A DNA stretch of 64,000 nt, taken from an uncultured Roseobacter sp. Lineage in GTDB: Bacteria > Pseudomonadota > Alphaproteobacteria > Rhodobacterales > Rhodobacteraceae. The notes under the pieces were generated by a model, which saw nothing but the letters and a program-made list of their open reading frames with translations, was not told where the DNA came from and did not search any database. The stretch spans positions 496,001 to 560,000 of the forward strand of contig NZ_CANLKW010000003.1 of NCBI RefSeq assembly GCF_947491795.1, given 5' to 3'. Of this stretch, positions 17,421 to 26,411 are shown piece after piece; positions within the stretch are counted from its first letter, which is position 1; each line of letters begins with the position of its first letter. Made by a program: the position numbers and the translations under genes.

Positions 17421-18701
17421 ATGGGCCTCTTCGTTCTTCTTGGGATGTTCGCGCTGAGCGTCATCATCGGTGTGCCGGTCGCTTTTGCACTGGGCATCTC
17501 CGCAATCGCCGCCTTCTGGTACGAGGGACTGCCCCTGATGATCGGCTTTCAGCGGATCATTTCAGGGATCAACGTCTTTTCGCTGATGGCCATTCCGTTT
17601 TTCATCTTTGCGGGCGAGCTGATGTTTCACGGGGGAATCGCCGCCCGGCTTGTGCGTTTTGCTTCTGCCGCTGTTGGTGCGGTGCGCGGCGGTCTGGGCA
17701 TCGTGAATGTCTTTTCGTCCATGCTCTTTGGTGGCATTTCCGGGTCTGCAGTCGCCGATATCTCTGCTCTGGGGTCCATACTGATCCCGGTGATGAAGGA
17801 AAAAGGCTATGACGCCGACTATGCTGTAAACGTCACTGTCACGTCATCAATTGCCGGTATTGTCATTCCGCCCAGCCACAACATGATCATTTTTGCCATC
17901 GCAGCCGGCGGCGGCATCTCAATCTCGAAACTGTTTCTGGCAGGTGTCCTGCCCGGCATTCTGATGTGTCTGTGCCTCGCTGTCGCCGCCTATGTCGTTG
18001 CGGTCAGACGCGGCTACAAGGCCGAAACCTTCCCGGGGTGGCAGGCGCTTCTTCTGAGTTTTGCAGCGGCAATCCCGGGGCTTTTTACAGCCGTGATTAT
18101 TGTCGGCGGCGTTCTTTCCGGCATCTTTACCGTGACGGAGTCAGGTGCATTCGGCGCGATATACGCATTCGTTGTCACGCTGCTGGTTTATCGCAGCATC
18201 ACCTGGATAACGTTCAGAACCGCCGTTGCCCAGGCCGTACGCACGACGGGAATGGTGATGATCCTGATCGCCTGCGCGGGTGCGTTTGCCTATATGCTGA
18301 CGTTTTACCGCGTGCCTGCACAGATGGTCACACTGCTGACCGGACTGACCGACAATCCAATTCTGATCCTGTTGCTGATCAACGTCGTGTTGCTGATCCT
18401 GGGCATGATCATGGATATGGCCGCCCTGATCCTGATCTGCACGCCGATCTTTCTCCCGGTTGCAAACAGCCTCGGTATTGACCCGCTGCAGTTTGGGATG
18501 ATCCTGATGGTCAATCTGGGGCTGGGACTGTGCACGCCGCCTGTGGGTGCCTGTCTTTTTGTCGGATGTGCGGTCGGAAAACTGCCCATGGAGCGGGCAG
18601 TACGCACGATCTGGCCTTTTTATCTCGCGATTTTTGCGGCCCTCATGATGATCACTTTTGTGCCCGCCATTTCGCTGACCCTGCCACGATTGCTGGAATA
18701 G
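17421..18701 (+). CDS. dctM: TRAP transporter large permease, DctM type
   Basis: 426 residues, about 12 membrane segments. DctM landmarks are visible: IPFFIFAGELMFHGGIA, FGGISGSAVADISALGSILIPVM, TSSIAGIVIPPSHNMIIFA and LGLCTPPVGACLFVGCAVG. It is the secondary, sodium-driven transport subunit. It abuts dctQ with no spacing (AGGA in the dctQ end serves as ribosome site) and ends the operon, converging on the alpha/beta hydrolase gene. Confidence 0.95.
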   Translation: MGLFVLLGMFALSVIIGVPVAFALGISAIAAFWYEGLPLMIGFQRIISGINVFSLMAIPFFIFAGELMFHGGIAARLVRFASAAVGAVRGGLGIVNVFSSMLFGGISGSAVADISALGSILIPVMKEKGYDADYAVNVTVTSSIAGIVIPPSHNMIIFAIAAGGGISISKLFLAGVLPGILMCLCLAVAAYVVAVRRGYKAETFPGWQALLLSFAAAIPGLFTAVIIVGGVLSGIFTVTESGAFGAIYAFVVTLLVYRSITWITFRTAVAQAVRTTGMVMILIACAGAFAYMLTFYRVPAQMVTLLTGLTDNPILILLLINVVLLILGMIMDMAALILICTPIFLPVANSLGIDPLQFGMILMVNLGLGLCTPPVGACLFVGCAVGKLPMERAVRTIWPFYLAIFAALMMITFVPAISLTLPRLLE

Positions 18702-18716
18702 TGCGCCTGTCTCACT

Positions 18717-18732
18717 CCCGCCCACCGGCGGG
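18717..18732. terminator. Short hairpin in the convergent spacer dctM / hydrolase
   Basis: CCCGCC-CACC-GGCGGG makes a 6-bp stem with a 4-base loop in the 32-bp gap between two convergent genes, so it can serve both strands. It lacks a clear U-run on either side, so its strength as a terminator is doubtful. Confidence 0.4.
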
Positions 18733-18733
18733 C

Positions 18734-20320
18734 TTACCGCACCGGCCCGCCCCACAGATCTGAGGTGCCCGCCAGACGTGCGGCACCCTGGGGCACATGT
18801 GTCCAGTCCAATGGCAGAACGTCGTCAATGCATCCCATGTCCGGGGCCAGATCCGGCCTGTCGATAAAGGCAAGCATGATCTGCCGTGCACAGTCTGTCC
18901 CCTGTGCTGTCGGCGTCGCCCCCAGGACGCCATGTGCGCCCTGGGGAAAAACAGCAAGCCAGCCGTTTTCGATCTGCAGTTGCTGTGCAGCAAGGCGTGC
19001 TGCATCCAGCGGTGCGGGCGCATCCAATGCGCCATGCAGGACCAGAACGGGCGCTTTGCCGGCCTCTGTCAGAGCTGTATCCGGCACCGGGGGATCATAC
19101 TTGGGCCAGGTGGGATGCAAGCGCGCGTACTCTGCCTCAGCGCCGGTTGAAAGGACGGCACTTTCAAAGTCAGCCTGCAGGCGCGCCGCACTCTGACCGG
19201 GCCGGTACATTTCGGAAAGAACGACGTGGTTGTGCAGTACTGCAGAGAACGTTCCGTTGCGCGTGGCCGCAGAGAAATTCAACACCAGACGCGATACGAA
19301 CCAGATATCCCGCCAGCTGCAGCGCCTGATGCGGTGCACAAGCGGCGGGATCAGAACACGCGTATCGGCAAAGAAAGTCATGGCCGCCAGAAGACGTCGC
19401 GCCACATCAGGCGACAGGTTCAGAAATCCACAGTGCCCCGCCTCCAGCTCTGTGAACATCCGGGAAATCTGGTCTTGCAGCGGGCTGTCAAAATATCGGC
19501 TGCAACTGATTGAGCCATCACATTTATCCAGAAAGGCCAGCGCACCGGCTTCCAGATTTGCATCATAACCGGTCATACCCCCGTCAGATGCCACGAGGCC
19601 CTCGAGCACTGCACCGGCAGGCGGATGCTGCGTCAATTGCAGATACCGGCGCACGAGGTGGGTTCCATAGGAGCCGCCATAGACAAACACGGGGACCTCA
19701 GGTTCACGGAATTTTCGCACAAGCGCATCAAGATCGAGCGCAGACGCTTTGGTCGAAAAGTGCGCCAACCGACTGCCCTGATCATTCCTGACGGCCCGGA
19801 TACAATCAGGCCATTCCGATGGTACAATCAGCGCACCGCCCGGGCTGCCAGCGGCCTCCTGCCCGGCACAGCCCAGGCGCTCTGATCCTCCGACCCCCCG
19901 ATGATCCACCGCATAATAAGCGATGTCCGGGCGCAGTTCTTCAACGCCCGCGCTGAGATCAGGCATCCCGGCGGTGGCGGAGGCACCAGGCCCCCCATGC
20001 ACCAGCCAGATCTGGGCTGTGGTATTTCCAGCAGGCAGACGCCGTTTTACAAGAAGATCAATCTGATCTTCGGATGGCACGCTGCGATCGAGGGGCACCG
20101 AAATACGCGCACATTCCGCCAGCCTGTCACGGGCCAGTGGGTCCCAGGCACAGTCCTGCCACAGCGGTGGCTCACTGAGATCGGTCGCGATGAGATCATC
20201 CGGAAAGTAGTCAGGCACAGGTTTCCAGAGCAGGAAAACAACAGCACTCATCACAACCAGCAGCACAAGAACGCCAGCCGTCAGAATACGTTTCAGCCTG
20301 GATCCGCGCGGACGTGTCAT
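18734..20320 (-). CDS. Membrane-anchored alpha/beta hydrolase, S33 / TAP-like
   Basis: 528 residues. An N-terminal hydrophobic helix (~12-31) anchors or exports it. HGGPG (108-112) forms the oxyanion region, nucleophile Ser217 lies in YGGSYGTHL, Asp in LHGALDAPA, and His in QGAHGVLG; the last two lie in a TAP-like C-terminal domain. The family includes proline iminopeptidases and tripeptidyl aminopeptidases, so a small peptide is a plausible substrate. It starts 59 bp after the stop of the last NRPS-operon gene on the same strand and may be co-transcribed, in which case it could process or detoxify the peptide product outside the cytoplasm. That link is inference. No good ribosome site is seen. 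Confidence 0.85.
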   Translation of the reverse strand: MTRPRGSRLKRILTAGVLVLLVVMSAVVFLLWKPVPDYFPDDLIATDLSEPPLWQDCAWDPLARDRLAECARISVPLDRSVPSEDQIDLLVKRRLPAGNTTAQIWLVHGGPGASATAGMPDLSAGVEELRPDIAYYAVDHRGVGGSERLGCAGQEAAGSPGGALIVPSEWPDCIRAVRNDQGSRLAHFSTKASALDLDALVRKFREPEVPVFVYGGSYGTHLVRRYLQLTQHPPAGAVLEGLVASDGGMTGYDANLEAGALAFLDKCDGSISCSRYFDSPLQDQISRMFTELEAGHCGFLNLSPDVARRLLAAMTFFADTRVLIPPLVHRIRRCSWRDIWFVSRLVLNFSAATRNGTFSAVLHNHVVLSEMYRPGQSAARLQADFESAVLSTGAEAEYARLHPTWPKYDPPVPDTALTEAGKAPVLVLHGALDAPAPLDAARLAAQQLQIENGWLAVFPQGAHGVLGATPTAQGTDCARQIMLAFIDRPDLAPDMGCIDDVLPLDWTHVPQGAARLAGTSDLWGGPVR

Positions 20321-20379
20321 ACGAAGAGAACGCTAACACGACAGGACCTGCACCGAAAGCCAGCCACATCAGGACATCG

Positions 20380-21636
20380 TCAGTATGTCGAAATCGCGAC
20401 CTCTTTCGAACTGTCTGCCTGCGCATGAACCACCCTTTCCAGGTCTTCCAGAAACCGGTCCGTGCTCCGGGCATGGATGGGTGTCAGCGTCATTTGCAAT
20501 CCGACCGGGTGCGCTGTGCGGCTGGTGTACCAGCCCAGGCGCCCAAGACGGTCCTCGGAAATGAAGGCGTCACGGCCGGGAGACATAAATGAGAGCACGC
20601 CAAGCGGTTGCTTTCCCATCAGCTCAAATCCACCGATGTCGCGCAGTCCCGCTTCGATGCGGGCCCGTGTCTGCATGATCTGCCCGGCCCGCTCTTTGTA
20701 TCCCTTCTCGCCAAGATTAGTCATGACCGCCCAGGCTGCTGCCAGCGCGCCACCTGATCGGGTGCCTGCAAGAGTGCGGGTTTCATAACCGCCCTTGGGC
20801 CAGTTATCAAAGTAAAAGCGGTTGCGCGCCAGGTCCTCTGCATCCCGGTATGCGATGAGTGCGTTTCCCTTTGGGGCATAGCCATATTTGTGCAGGTCTG
20901 CTGACAGGGATCTGACACCCGGCACGGACAAATCATATTCCGGCACCGCGTGGCCCTGCGCACGCACAAAGGGCGCGAGGTATCCCCCCAGACAGGCATC
21001 CACATGCAGCCAGAGATCATACTTCTGCGCCAGAGCGCCCAGTGCCGGTATGGGATCGACCGTACCAAAAGGCAAAGATGGTGCCGACCCGACGATACCG
21101 GCAACATCACCGGTGACCGCGCCCGCAACGGCCCCCGGGTCCATGCAAAAATCCGACCCGAGAGGCACGCGGTGGATGTGCATGCCCAGCAGGCCCGCTG
21201 CTTTTTCCCAGGCCGGATGCGCACTCCGACCGGCCAGAACCACCGGACGGGCCAGCGCCGGCCGCTGTTCGCGGGCGCGGTGACGGATTGCCTGCATGGC
21301 GAGGATAATGCTTTCTGTACCGCCCGAAGTTACCGCAGCGCCTGCACCAACGGGCGCCTGCCACAGAGGCAACGACATCGCGATGATCTCCTGTTCCATC
21401 TGCTGCAAGCCGGGAAAGGCGCGCGGCGCGAGCGCGTTGCTCTGCTGGAACATCGTATAGGCCTGAGCCGAGATCCTCTGAACATCCTCACCCGCCCAGT
21501 AAACATGCAGCGCGGAGCGGCCCGCACGCCAGTCTGCATCGGATGACTGCAGATCCTGCAGGCGTCTGAACACTTCTGTCTCACAGGTCCCGGTCCGGGG
21601 GAGTGCGGATTCTGAAGGGGCCTGCGGGACCATCAT
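20380..21636 (-). CDS. PLP-dependent lyase/decarboxylase resembling sphingosine-1-phosphate lyase
   Basis: 418 residues, fold type I PLP enzyme. VTSGGTESIILAM (102-114) binds the cofactor phosphate, HVDACLGGYLAPF (211-223) holds the pyridine-N Asp213, and ADLHKYGYAPKG holds Schiff-base Lys250. The AGTRSGGALAAAW segment and overall pattern fit sphingosine-1-phosphate lyase better than glutamate or tyrosine decarboxylases. It overlaps the phosphopantetheinyl transferase gene at ATGATGA, so it belongs to the NRPS operon. Possible jobs are making an unusual amine or beta-amino monomer, or cleaving/decarboxylating the peptide product. A housekeeping sphingoid role is possible but would not explain the location. 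Confidence 0.85.
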   Translation of the reverse strand: MMVPQAPSESALPRTGTCETEVFRRLQDLQSSDADWRAGRSALHVYWAGEDVQRISAQAYTMFQQSNALAPRAFPGLQQMEQEIIAMSLPLWQAPVGAGAAVTSGGTESIILAMQAIRHRAREQRPALARPVVLAGRSAHPAWEKAAGLLGMHIHRVPLGSDFCMDPGAVAGAVTGDVAGIVGSAPSLPFGTVDPIPALGALAQKYDLWLHVDACLGGYLAPFVRAQGHAVPEYDLSVPGVRSLSADLHKYGYAPKGNALIAYRDAEDLARNRFYFDNWPKGGYETRTLAGTRSGGALAAAWAVMTNLGEKGYKERAGQIMQTRARIEAGLRDIGGFELMGKQPLGVLSFMSPGRDAFISEDRLGRLGWYTSRTAHPVGLQMTLTPIHARSTDRFLEDLERVVHAQADSSKEVAISTY

Positions 21637-22361
21637 CCCGCCTGCTCCGGAAACCAGAAACGGTGCATTCTCGGGGTAATGTCCGGATCCGGCGAGGCGA
21701 GACAGGCAAACTGCCCGTTTTCCAGCACTAGCTCCTGCAGGTAAAACTCCGGGCTCCGCGGGTTACGCATCCTGACGGGTTCTTTGCCTGTTTCGGCCCC
21801 AACAACACAAAAACTGTCCAGCGGTACAGAAAGTCCGGTTCCGATGGCCTTGAGCACAGCTTCTTTCCGCGTCCAGATGCGATAAAACCAATCGAGGCGT
21901 TCCGATGCAGGGACATGGGACAGGAGCTGTCTTTCAGCCGGGTGGAACATTCGTGCGATACCGAAGAGTTCGGGAACAGGCCGGCGGATTTCGAAATCCA
22001 GTCCGATCTCTGCCCCTTGGGAAACCGCAATCAGCGCCGTGCTTTCGCGCCGGGAAACGCTGAAAACAAGATCGCTGTGTTGCAAAGCAGGCTTGCCAAA
22101 AGGACCAGCGCAAAACCGCAATTCTGACGCGGGCAGATGCGTGATGTGACCCAGCAGCATGCGCAGCGCGACACGCGTCGCCGCCCGGTCAGCGCGACCG
22201 GCAGTTGCCAGCCTGTCAGATTGGTTCAGGTACGGATGGCTCAGAACTTTTCCGCATATGCGGCTCAGATCAACGTGCCAGATGTCCACAGTTCTGCCTG
22301 GCTGGTCTGTCTCCCGGTCTTTTCCATGTGCGGTCCGGGACAGTGTGCTGTTCTCACCCAT
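21633..22361 (-). CDS. 4'-phosphopantetheinyl transferase, Sfp type
   Basis: 242 residues. The two family motifs are clear: the Mg-binding IGLDFEIRRP and the later WTRKEAVLKAIGTGLSVPL, preceded by GPFGKPAL and FSVSR for CoA binding. It transfers the phosphopantetheine arm from CoA to the conserved Ser of the carrier (T) domains of the NRPS proteins encoded just upstream. Its start overlaps the thioesterase end by 8 bp and its stop overlaps the lyase start. Confidence 0.93.
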   Translation of the reverse strand: MGENSTLSRTAHGKDRETDQPGRTVDIWHVDLSRICGKVLSHPYLNQSDRLATAGRADRAATRVALRMLLGHITHLPASELRFCAGPFGKPALQHSDLVFSVSRRESTALIAVSQGAEIGLDFEIRRPVPELFGIARMFHPAERQLLSHVPASERLDWFYRIWTRKEAVLKAIGTGLSVPLDSFCVVGAETGKEPVRMRNPRSPEFYLQELVLENGQFACLASPDPDITPRMHRFWFPEQAG

Positions 22362-23118
22362 ACCAGACCGATCCGACCGACGCTCCCTGAGAGTTCAGAG
22401 ACGACATCATTGCCTTTATCCGGCGGGCCAGCGCCTCTTTCTGCATATCGATAAAGAAATGGCCGCCAGGTAACTGTTCAAAGGTGCCGCCCATCACACT
22501 CAGCGGCAACCATGCGGCGAGATCAGCAGCCGTGACTTTTTCGTCCTCTCGGCCCCCAAGGGCGTAAACCGGCACAGGAATTTGTCGTCTGTGCGCAAAC
22601 TGATATGTCTCGCAAAGCTGAAAATCAGCGCGCAACCGCGGCAGAACAAGCGCCATCAACTCGCTGTCTTCCAGCATCTCGGGCGGTGTTCCCTGGAACC
22701 GGACGAGCTCTCCGATCAATGCGTCATCATCCATCAGATGAAGCGGCAGTTCGCGGGCCGGAACCTGTGGTGCGCGCGTCGCCGCCGCGATGAGAACCGC
22801 GGGCAATGGGCCATTCAGATCCATAAGGCGGCAGACAAGTTCGTAGGCAATCATTGCGCCCATGCTGTAGCCGAACAACCCATAGCTTCGATCCGCCCTG
22901 CCCTGTAAAACCGGCAACAGATATTCGACGGCGTCCTGCATGCGCAAAAACGGCGGACGGTCATAGGACGAGCCGCGCCCGGGCAGATCCGGTGTCACCA
23001 GTGTGATGCGCCCGGTTGTCTGTTCTGCGAGGCCCGCGAACATCGCAGAGGTTGCGCCCGCTGCATGCAGACAGACGAGTTCGGGCACTGATCCCCGAGG
23101 CGCAAAAGAGCCGTTCAC
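22354..23118 (-). CDS. Stand-alone (type II) thioesterase of the NRPS cluster
   Basis: 254 residues, alpha/beta hydrolase of the GrsT/RifR type. The nucleophile Ser85 lies in GLFGYSMGAMIA, and His is in LPGGHFFI near the C-terminus; VCLHAAGATSAMF forms the oxyanion region. Such enzymes clear wrongly loaded carrier domains. In this cluster no NRPS protein ends in a thioesterase domain, so this one may also release the product. It overlaps the last NRPS gene as ATGA. Confidence 0.92.
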   Translation of the reverse strand: MNGSFAPRGSVPELVCLHAAGATSAMFAGLAEQTTGRITLVTPDLPGRGSSYDRPPFLRMQDAVEYLLPVLQGRADRSYGLFGYSMGAMIAYELVCRLMDLNGPLPAVLIAAATRAPQVPARELPLHLMDDDALIGELVRFQGTPPEMLEDSELMALVLPRLRADFQLCETYQFAHRRQIPVPVYALGGREDEKVTAADLAAWLPLSVMGGTFEQLPGGHFFIDMQKEALARRIKAMMSSLNSQGASVGSVWYG

Positions 23119-26100
23119 GGCGTATCGCCCGAATTTGCAGGCGGTGCGGGCGGTGCGGTTTCCCGGACGCCGCGCGCAATACGTCTGATCCCCCGGCGCT
23201 CCGGTTCGCCCTGGTTCGAGGCGGCGCGCTCTGCCAGACCTGCCGCCGTTGGATCAATGAAGAAATCGCGGATACCCAGATCAAGCGAAAAACGGTCATT
23301 TGCGCGCGCCAGAGCCCGCGCGGCCAACAACGAATGACCCCCGGCAGCAAAGAAGTTTTCATGCGCCGCGACCTCATGGCCCACCACTTCGGAAAAGACG
23401 CCTGCGATATTCTGTGCAAGTTCATTATCGGCATTTGCCGACCTGGGCACCTCAGGCTCTGCTCCGGCTGTGTCAGCGCTCAGGACCAGAGCGGTACGGT
23501 CAATCTTGCCCGATGGTGTCTGCGGCATCTGGGCCAGGATGATGATACGTTCAGGAACCATATGCGCAGGCAGCGAGGCGGAAAGGGTTGCGCGTATCAT
23601 TGCGATATCCGTGTCGGCATCCCCGTGCGCCGTGATCCAGGCCCATAATCTGGTACTGCCGTCCGGCCCCGGAACACCGGCAGCTGCAACTGCAGCAACC
23701 CCATCCGTTGCCGCCAGGGCCGCTTCAACTTCGGCCGGGTGTACCCGCATCCCGCTGATTTTCAGCTCATCATCCATACGGCCCAGTATCTCAATGCGCC
23801 CGTCTGTACGCCGGCGCGCGCGGTCGCCGGTGGACAGCAGCTGCAGCGTGCCATCAGACGTGTCGAGCGAAACGAACCTGTCTGCATCCGGGCTGTTGTC
23901 GTGAACAATCCCAATGCATGGCGCCGCACCACCTGCAAAAAGCTCACCCGGAACGCCGTCGGGAACGGGCTGACCCCTGGCGTCAAGAATAACGGTCTCA
24001 ACACAGCTGATCGGCGCCCCCACCGGCACCGGGTCTGTCATCGCTTCCGGGTCCGGATCAGTGTCACAACACATATCCCAAGCCTCTGATGTGCCGTAAA
24101 TGTTAAAGAGCCTGGCCTGCGGAACAGCGCTTGCAAACCTGCGGGCCAGCTCGGCTGGCAGTTTTTCTCCGGTGATGAACCAATGGGTCAGCTGTGGCAG
24201 CCGGTCGCCCGGATCAGGGACCGCTTCGAGCAACAGCCGCAGATAGGACGGGGTCAGCCACATACGTGTCACACCGTCCTGCGCCAGCTGATCGCACAGT
24301 GCGCCCGGCTCCAGCAGCGTTTCGGTATCTACAATCGTGGCCGGACGCAGAGCAATCAGTGGCCCCGCAAGCTCCCAAAGAGAGTCGATAAAACTGGTAG
24401 CTGTTTTGACGGCCTCCACCTCATGACCGGCGTGCGGAAACGTCTGCCACATCCAGTGCAGGCGGTTCAGAACCTGACGGTGCGGCGAAACAGCGCCGCG
24501 CGGCTGCCCGGTGGATCCGGAAGTATAGATGATATGGCTGGGATCCTCTGGCGACAGCGGAACAGCTGCAAAAGGAACAACCGGCTCAGACAGGTCGCCG
24601 ATTGCACTATTGACGTTCAGCCTGGGAATAGTCTCCGGCAGACCTTCTCCCGTGTCATGCCGGACGATCAGAAGCGACGCTCCGGCGTCACCCGTCATGA
24701 ACGCTAGTCTGGCAGCCGGATAGGCCGGATCAAGCGGCAGATAGACGGCGCCTGTCTTCCAGATGGCCATCAGCGTGGCGGCAAGCTCGACAGACCTTGG
24801 CAGGCAGACGCCGACCACATCGCCCTTACTGATACCTGCCCCGGCGAGTGCTGCCGCAATTCTGTCAACGCAGGCGGCAACCTGTCCGATGGTGGCACAG
24901 GCCTCACCTATATAGAATGCAGGCGCGTCCGGGGCCTCCTCCGCCGCCTGTGAAAACAGCGCCGTTACTGGAGTTTCCCCCCACGTCGCATTAATTGACA
25001 TTGGGATCCGGGGGTGCTCACCCTCCAGGAGAACATCCAGAGAGGCAATTGGCGTTTGTGGCGCCGCTATAGCCTGGCGCAGCAGGTATTCCAGCCGCTG
25101 GCTGATCCTGTCGACCGTCTTCCGTTCAAAAAGGTCAGTAGCGTATTCGTAGGTAAAGTGCAGTTGTCCGTCCTGGACATAGGCCGTGACCGTCAGATCG
25201 AACGCTGCAGCCGAACGCTGGTAATCTATCATCGCCGAGCCACCACCCGGCTTGTCCTCTGTCGCGTTCTGCAGTTGGAAGACAATCTGAACCAGAGGGT
25301 TACGGCTCAGATCACGCGGCGGGCTGAGCTCCTCGACCAAACGTTCAAAAGGCAGGGACTGGTTCGCATAAGCGCCCAGCGATGTCTCGCGCACTTTCTC
25401 AAGGGCCTGTGCAAACGTTGCGTCTGCGGGAAGTTCGGTACGCAACACCAGCGTGTTCAGAAAAAACCCGATCATCCCCTCGATCTCGGTGCGTTCGCGA
25501 TTGGCAATGTAGGTTCCAACGGCGATGTCCTCGCTGTCAGACAATCGCGCCAGCAACGTTTTGAAACCGGTCAGCAGGGTCATGAACAGCGTGACGCCCT
25601 GCGCCCTCGAAAATGCTTCCAGCGCTTCGGTCAGATCGCGCGGAAAGGTACTGTTGTGGAACGCGCCCGTGTAGCTCTGGACAGCGGGCCGGGGAAAATC
25701 CGTCGGAAAATCCAGCGGTTTCATGTCGGACAGTTTTTCTGCCCACCACTCCAGCGCGCCGGAAAATCCGCCGCCGTCCCCTTCTCGCCGCTGCCAGGCT
25801 GAAAAATCCCCGTACTGCAGTTCCAGCGGTTTCAGTGGTGAGGGCCGGCCATCGGCAAAAGCCTCGTAGAGCGCCGTCAGTTCCCGGCTGAAAATACCCA
25901 TCGACCAGCCGTCAGCCAGAATGTGGTGCAGGTTGAGCAGCAACAGATTTCGTCCAAAGGTCAGGCGCACAAGACGGGTTCTCACAAGCGGCCCGCGCCC
26001 CAGATCAAATGGCTCGGTTGCACAGGCCTTGCGAATATCAGCAAGGCGTTTGTCGCGCAGGCTGGCCGGCAAAGTGCTCAGGTCAATCTGTTCAAGCGGC

Positions 26101-26411
26101 ACATGCAGTTCTGTCGCCACTTTCTGAACCGGCTCGCCGTCCACTTCGACAAAGGTCGTACGCAGCGATCCGTGCCGCTCCACCACCCCGTTGATCGCAG
26201 CTTCCAGTACTGCGGTGTCAATCGTTCCCAAAGGCAGTGCGGCCTCGACATTATACGCCGGGCTGTCCGGCGCCAGCCTGTGCATGAACCACAACCGTCG
26301 CTGTGAGTAGGAAGCGGGATATGTGCGCGGCAGTCTGCGCCCGCCTGACAACCGCTCGCGCAGCAACCTGCGTTTTTCTTCTGTCGACAGTTCTGCTGTG
26401 CTGTCCGTCAT
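23115..26411 (-). CDS. NRPS protein 4 (C-A-T), adenylation domain without the canonical binding Asp
   Basis: 1098 residues. The condensation domain (~30-450) has active HHILADG (162-168). The adenylation domain (~480-975) has A3 YTSGSTGQPRG (629) and catalytic Lys969 in PSGKI. The carrier domain has Ser1027 in GGHSLLA. At the substrate pocket the usual FDAS reads FIDS (674-677), so the alpha-amino-binding Asp is Ile675 and an Asp appears one position later. My reading of the ten-residue code is I-D-W-W-F-T-I-D-M-K. A5 is YGTSEAWD and A8 is KISGMRVHPAEVE, both non-standard. Domains with an Asp shifted this way are known for beta-alanine and other non-alpha-amino substrates, which I infer here. 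The N-terminal helix STEEKRRLLRERL looks like a docking element. The protein ends ~45 residues after the T domain with no thioesterase. Confidence 0.93.
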   Translation of the reverse strand: MTDSTAELSTEEKRRLLRERLSGGRRLPRTYPASYSQRRLWFMHRLAPDSPAYNVEAALPLGTIDTAVLEAAINGVVERHGSLRTTFVEVDGEPVQKVATELHVPLEQIDLSTLPASLRDKRLADIRKACATEPFDLGRGPLVRTRLVRLTFGRNLLLLNLHHILADGWSMGIFSRELTALYEAFADGRPSPLKPLELQYGDFSAWQRREGDGGGFSGALEWWAEKLSDMKPLDFPTDFPRPAVQSYTGAFHNSTFPRDLTEALEAFSRAQGVTLFMTLLTGFKTLLARLSDSEDIAVGTYIANRERTEIEGMIGFFLNTLVLRTELPADATFAQALEKVRETSLGAYANQSLPFERLVEELSPPRDLSRNPLVQIVFQLQNATEDKPGGGSAMIDYQRSAAAFDLTVTAYVQDGQLHFTYEYATDLFERKTVDRISQRLEYLLRQAIAAPQTPIASLDVLLEGEHPRIPMSINATWGETPVTALFSQAAEEAPDAPAFYIGEACATIGQVAACVDRIAAALAGAGISKGDVVGVCLPRSVELAATLMAIWKTGAVYLPLDPAYPAARLAFMTGDAGASLLIVRHDTGEGLPETIPRLNVNSAIGDLSEPVVPFAAVPLSPEDPSHIIYTSGSTGQPRGAVSPHRQVLNRLHWMWQTFPHAGHEVEAVKTATSFIDSLWELAGPLIALRPATIVDTETLLEPGALCDQLAQDGVTRMWLTPSYLRLLLEAVPDPGDRLPQLTHWFITGEKLPAELARRFASAVPQARLFNIYGTSEAWDMCCDTDPDPEAMTDPVPVGAPISCVETVILDARGQPVPDGVPGELFAGGAAPCIGIVHDNSPDADRFVSLDTSDGTLQLLSTGDRARRRTDGRIEILGRMDDELKISGMRVHPAEVEAALAATDGVAAVAAAGVPGPDGSTRLWAWITAHGDADTDIAMIRATLSASLPAHMVPERIIILAQMPQTPSGKIDRTALVLSADTAGAEPEVPRSANADNELAQNIAGVFSEVVGHEVAAHENFFAAGGHSLLAARALARANDRFSLDLGIRDFFIDPTAAGLAERAASNQGEPERRGIRRIARGVRETAPPAPPANSGDTP

